Shown here in pieces: positions 60,705 through 64,000 of a DNA stretch of 64,000 nucleotides. Numbering within the stretch: position 1 is the stretch's first letter; every line of letters begins with the position of its first letter. The notes under the pieces are model-generated. The model had not been told where the DNA came from. It saw nothing but the letters and a program-made list of their open reading frames with translations, and made no database searches. The DNA lies in assembly GCA_951812585.1 (NCBI GenBank), contig OX638318.1, forward strand, positions 2,416,380-2,480,379. The letters run 5' to 3'. Origin of the DNA: Rhodothermales bacterium. Its GTDB lineage: Bacteria > Bacteroidota > Rhodothermia > Rhodothermales > Bin80. The position numbers and the translations under genes are program-made.

Positions 60705-62156
60705 ATGCGTTGGGCGACCTTTGGCTCCACGCGCGCAGCGCTGGCGCGTGGGGAAACTACTTGCGAGGCAGTCACCACCACATTCTTGCGCGCCATCGCG
60801 CGTAAGCGTCACCTCAACATTTACACGTACGTAGACGCCGAAGGCGCACTACGTACGGCGCGGGAGCAAGATCGACAGCTTGCCACGGGCGAAGCGCCGC
60901 CGCTGGCAGGGCTGGTGCTTGCCGTCAAGGATGTCCTCTGTATCCGCAATTGGCCTGTGACATGCGCCTCACGCATGCTGGATGGCTTCAATGCTGTCTA
61001 TGACGCGACGGCTGTCGCCCGTCTAAGGAGACAAGGTGCCATCCTTATCGGCAGGACCAATTGCGACGAGTTCGCCATGGGCTCGTCCAACGAAAATTCC
61101 TGCTACGGACCGGTTCTCAACCCGCGTAATGAAATCTATGCACCCGGCGGATCGTCGGGAGGGTCGGCGGCGGCCGTGGCCGCCGGCCTGTGTCATGCGG
61201 CGCTGGGGACCGATACGGGTGGATCCATTCGGCAGCCCGCGGCCTTGTGCGGCGTCGTAGGCCTTAAGCCTACGTATGGGCGCGTGAGTCGCTACGGACT
61301 GGTTGCATTCGCATCGTCCTTTGACTGCATTGGTCCGCTGACGAACTCCGTCGAAGATGCGGCGCTGATTTTAGCCGCGATGGCGGGCGTCGATGAACGC
61401 GATGCTACAAGCGCACCGGTGCCTGTTGCACCTGAGCCCGTTGGCCTGACGGATGCGGCAAGATGCGCAGGGGCAGCGCTGCGCGTAGGCGTGCCGAAGG
61501 AGTTCTTTGGTGAAGGCCTGGACAGCACCATTCGCTGCAGCATTGAAGCCATCCTGCACCGCTTGCGCGCCGCAGGAGCGGTGGTCAAAGATGTGGCGAT
61601 GCCGCACACGCGTTACGGCATCGCCACATACTACATTCTGGCTACCGCCGAAGCGTCCAGCAATCTGGGACGCTACGACGGTCTTCGGTACGGATACCGG
61701 CCCGCACCGGATGGGCGCAAGCGGATAGATTTGCATGCGTTGTACGCACAAGCACGCTCTGAAGGATTTGGCAAGGAGGTCAAGCGCCGGATCATGCTCG
61801 GCACGTATGTGCTTTCCTCAGGCTACTACGACGCATACTATGCCAAGGCGCAACGCGTCCGGGCGCTGATTCGCGAGGACTTTGACAAGGCGTTCCAGGA
61901 GGTAGATGCGCTCGTGACACCGGTGACGCCGGTACCAGGCATAAAACTCGGCAGCATGATCAACAGCCCGCTGAAGATGTATCTGAGCGACATCTATACT
62001 GTGACCGCCAACCTGGCGGGCGTGCCGGGGCTGGTGATTCCAATAGGTGCGCACGCCTCGGGCTTACCTATCGGGCTTCAGCTCCTCGGACGACCCTTCG
62101 ACGAGACACACCTGTTTCGGCTCGGAGAATTGATGATGCAGCTCGCAAAGGATTAG
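60705..62156 (+). CDS. gatA: Asp-tRNA(Asn)/Glu-tRNA(Gln) amidotransferase subunit A
   Basis: Amidase subunit of GatCAB, which makes Gln-tRNA(Gln) and/or Asn-tRNA(Asn) by transamidation. The amidase triad is visible: Lys75 (AVKDVL), cis-Ser150 in PGGSSGGSAAAVA and Ser174 in TDTGGSIRQPA. 483 residues is the usual length, and the C-terminus QLLGRPFDETHLFRLGE is complete. gatB and gatC are not in this window. It starts 49 bp after the TatA-type gene and may share its transcript. Confidence 0.97.
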   Translation: MRWATFGSTRAALARGETTCEAVTTTFLRAIARKRHLNIYTYVDAEGALRTAREQDRQLATGEAPPLAGLVLAVKDVLCIRNWPVTCASRMLDGFNAVYDATAVARLRRQGAILIGRTNCDEFAMGSSNENSCYGPVLNPRNEIYAPGGSSGGSAAAVAAGLCHAALGTDTGGSIRQPAALCGVVGLKPTYGRVSRYGLVAFASSFDCIGPLTNSVEDAALILAAMAGVDERDATSAPVPVAPEPVGLTDAARCAGAALRVGVPKEFFGEGLDSTIRCSIEAILHRLRAAGAVVKDVAMPHTRYGIATYYILATAEASSNLGRYDGLRYGYRPAPDGRKRIDLHALYAQARSEGFGKEVKRRIMLGTYVLSSGYYDAYYAKAQRVRALIREDFDKAFQEVDALVTPVTPVPGIKLGSMINSPLKMYLSDIYTVTANLAGVPGLVIPIGAHASGLPIGLQLLGRPFDETHLFRLGELMMQLAKD

Positions 62157-62369
62157 CGGCCCATCCGGTATATTGCCGCGCTCATGTACCGCACAAAGAA
62201 AGGAATTACGCAGCCGAGTTGCCAGGATCACATGGCAAATACATGCTGGCTTTGGTTCAATCTGTTACCGTGGCTTACAATCGCCTGAAGCTGGTCTGTT
62301 GTCTACCTTGCGACGCCATGGGCCTGACTTAGTGCACGAATCGATCACTGAACAAGTCTACGCTGTCTG

Positions 62370-62968
62370 ATGCGTCTTTCGTGGAACGAGATTCGCAGCC
62401 GTGCAGCCCGCTTCGCCAAGGAGTGGCAGAGCGCAGCCTACGAAAAGGGCGAAACGCAGAGCTTCTACAACGACTTCTTCGCGGTCTTCGGTGTCCAGAG
62501 GCGAACCGTCGCGCGATACGAGCAACATGTTAAGAAGCTCGACAGCAGCTCTGGTTATATGGATCTGTTCTGGCCTGGCATGCTGATGATTGAGCAGAAA
62601 AGCGCCGGGCGCAATCTCAGTCGCGCCCATGACCAGGCCGGAGAGTACTTCGACGCACTGAAGCCACACGAGCGTCCCCGCTACATCTTGTTGAGCGACT
62701 TCCAGACGTTCGAGCTGCGCGATCTCGGCGAACGTGCAGCTCATCCAAGGCTACGCTGGCTGATCTCTACGATCCAGACCTCATGCCGCCCGGTCTGCGC
62801 CAGGCACATCGAGCCCTCGACCGCGCCGTGGATCGACTGTATCGACGCAGGCGTTTTGACTCCGAGCGTGAGCGGTTGGAACACCTGTTCGACCGATACG
62901 AGAAAATGCGCGAGCCCATGTTGGTAGAAGTGAGGCGTAAGCCGAGGCGAGGGCGGCAACGCAGATGA
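62370..62968 (+). pseudogene. Type IIL (MmeI-like) restriction-methylase, internally deleted
   Basis: Codons from 62370 encode the N-terminal nuclease part: FAKEWQSAAYEKGETQSFYNDFF, FGVQRRTVARYE, DLFWPGMLMIEQKSAGR, AHDQAGEYFDAL and YILLSDFQTFELRDL (to about 62735). From about 62753, in a different frame, the extreme C-terminus follows: TLADLYDPDLMPPGLRQAH, ALDRAVDRLYRRRRF, SERERLEHLFDRYEK, ending at the stop at 62968. The middle part, with the methyltransferase and target-recognition domains (some 700 residues in typical 900-residue members), is absent. The gene must be inactive. The nuclease residues before the junction look preserved. Confidence 0.8.
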
Positions 62969-63079
62969 CTATGCTGGGATATACATGGCTTGGTATATGC
63001 GTCGGATGGCTCACCCATGAGTCGTAGGCGTGTCAACGCTGGTACGTAATCTCTCCAAATAACCTGAACAAACACTGCT

Positions 63080-63949
63080 ATGAGCATCCTGGTAGGCAAT
63101 GACACACGCCTGGTCGTGCAAGGCTTTACGGGCAAGGAAGGCACCTTCCACGCAGAGCAGATGATTGCCTTCGGTACGTGCGTGGTCGGCGGCGTGACGC
63201 CGGGAAAAGGGGAGCAAGCGCATCTGGAGCGCCCCGTGTTCAACACAGTCGAAGAGGCGGTTCAGAAGGAGGGCGCCAACACTTCCGTCGTATTCGTGCC
63301 ACCCGCCTTCGCGGCCGATGCAGTCATGGAAGCCGCCGCCGCCGGCATCGCGCTCGTTGTATGCATCACCGAGGGTATTCCTGTGCAGGATATGATTAAG
63401 GCCTATCGCTTTGTCAACCGTACGGGTACCAGACTGGTTGGCCCCAATTGTCCAGGCGTTCTGACACCCAATCAGGCGAAGGTAGGCATCATGCCGGCGA
63501 TGATCTTTGCCGAGGGGAGCATCGGCGTGATTTCGCGGTCGGGAACGCTGACCTATGAAGCGGTGGACCAGCTTACACGGCAGGGATACGGGCAAAGCAC
63601 GGCTATCGGGATTGGGGGTGACCCTATCATAGGAACCCGATTCGTTGATGCGCTGAAGCTCTTTGAAGCCGATGCAGGAACGGAGGCTGTCGTTCTTATC
63701 GGGGAGATCGGCGGCACGGACGAAGAAGATGCCGCCCAGTACATCAAAGCACACATGACGAAACCCGTTATAAGCTTTATTGCTGGGGCCACGGCACCGC
63801 CCGGACGGCGGATGGGCCATGCGGGGGCCATCATTGCGGGCGGCAAAGGAACAGCAGCCGACAAGTTTGCTGCGCTGGAGTCCGCGGGCGTCCATGTAGT
63901 GCGCAATCCGGCCTGGATTGGGCGCACCGTCAGGGAAGCGGGCTTGTAG
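63080..63949 (+). CDS. sucD: Succinyl-CoA synthetase subunit alpha
   Basis: Alpha subunit of the TCA-cycle ligase that makes succinate and ATP/GTP from succinyl-CoA. The CoA-binding N-terminus has [21 protein letters not shown] and [28 protein letters not shown] and [11 protein letters not shown] follow, and the phosphorylated His247 lies in MGHAGAII. 289 residues is standard. sucB/C partners are not adjacent, which is common outside Proteobacteria. The upstream 111 bp holds no clear promoter. Confidence 0.97.
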   Translation: MSILVGNDTRLVVQGFTGKEGTFHAEQMIAFGTCVVGGVTPGKGEQAHLERPVFNTVEEAVQKEGANTSVVFVPPAFAADAVMEAAAAGIALVVCITEGIPVQDMIKAYRFVNRTGTRLVGPNCPGVLTPNQAKVGIMPAMIFAEGSIGVISRSGTLTYEAVDQLTRQGYGQSTAIGIGGDPIIGTRFVDALKLFEADAGTEAVVLIGEIGGTDEEDAAQYIKAHMTKPVISFIAGATAPPGRRMGHAGAIIAGGKGTAADKFAALESAGVHVVRNPAWIGRTVREAGL

Positions 63950-63968
63950 CGACTGAGACCCGCAAGGC

Positions 63969-64000
63969 GTGGAGATCAAAGAGATTCACTTCGTTAAGAG
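63969..64000 (+). CDS. Start of a gene, possibly EngB/YihA GTPase (partial)
   Basis: A frame from GTG 63969 reads VEIKEIHFVK to the window edge, 19 bp after sucD. It resembles the usual start of the ribosome-biogenesis GTPase EngB (YihA), which has a short strand ending in FVKS. Ten codons are too few to be sure. Confidence 0.35.
   Translation, partial: MEIKEIHFVK

Overview
The window is a GC-rich chromosomal segment, densely packed and mostly on the + strand. It suggests a bacterium of the Bacteroidota/Rhodothermota group. The evidence is SusC/SusD transport proteins, several carboxypeptidase-regulatory TonB-dependent receptors, a PorV-like protein together with C-terminal type IX secretion (T9SS) sorting tails of the YPNPF type, a CXXXY-type CcmE, GWxTD and ASPIC/UnbV proteins, and at least one TTG-N19-TnnnTTTG-like promoter. 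A Rhodothermota-like organism is my best guess; it is an inference, not a measurement.

Layout. 0-3 kb: two tandem rhomboid proteases and a sulfatase-fold protein. 3.0-4.1 kb (-): ispG. 4.4-16.1 kb: a parvulin-type PPIase, a TonB-dependent receptor, a giant secreted protein with Asp-rich loops, a PorV-like barrel and a T9SS-sorted beta-sandwich protein. 16.1-17.4 kb: a gene-poor stretch with a decayed coding repeat. 17.4-26.2 kb: a T9SS-sorted subtilase, a T9SS-sorted GH13 amylase-type enzyme and an SGNH-hydrolase/TPR membrane protein. 26.2-29.6 kb: a VWA protein, rsmA and mgtE. 29.9-33.3 kb (-): murB, ccmB, ccmC, ccmD and ccmE. 33.4-37.2 kb: an SPFH lipoprotein and a TonB-dependent receptor. 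37.6-57.7 kb: a long uptake locus of SusC, SusD, a small lipoprotein, two giant paralogous FG-GAP/UnbV lipoproteins, a CRTAC1-type lipoprotein, another TonB-dependent receptor, a GWxTD protein and an MGMT-like protein. 57.7-58.7 kb: a cluster of broken genes. 58.7-64 kb: aroA (-), a TatA-type gene, gatA, a broken type IIL restriction-modification gene, sucD and the likely start of engB.

How the genes work together. Two surface-nutrition modules dominate. The first (4.4-24.2 kb) puts secreted T9SS substrates (subtilase, GH13 enzyme, beta-sandwich protein) beside a PorV-like protein and a TonB-dependent receptor, and fits extracellular degradation of alpha-glucan and protein. The second (37.6-57.4 kb) is a SusCD pair followed by three calcium-loop propeller lipoproteins and a second receptor. 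From 43.3 to 57.7 kb its genes are separated by at most 15 bp or overlap, so it looks like one transcription unit behind strong hairpins at 42.43-42.48 and 43.03-43.07 kb. Its substrate is unknown and it is the best candidate here for an under-described system.

The other notable story is decay of defence-type genes. An AlbA/HATPase fragment, a DUF1156 methylase fragment and a type IIL (MmeI-like) restriction-methylase with its whole catalytic centre deleted lie within 5 kb of each other. Two eroded inverted copies of an unidentified coding repeat, 41 kb apart, sit in the two gene-poor stretches.
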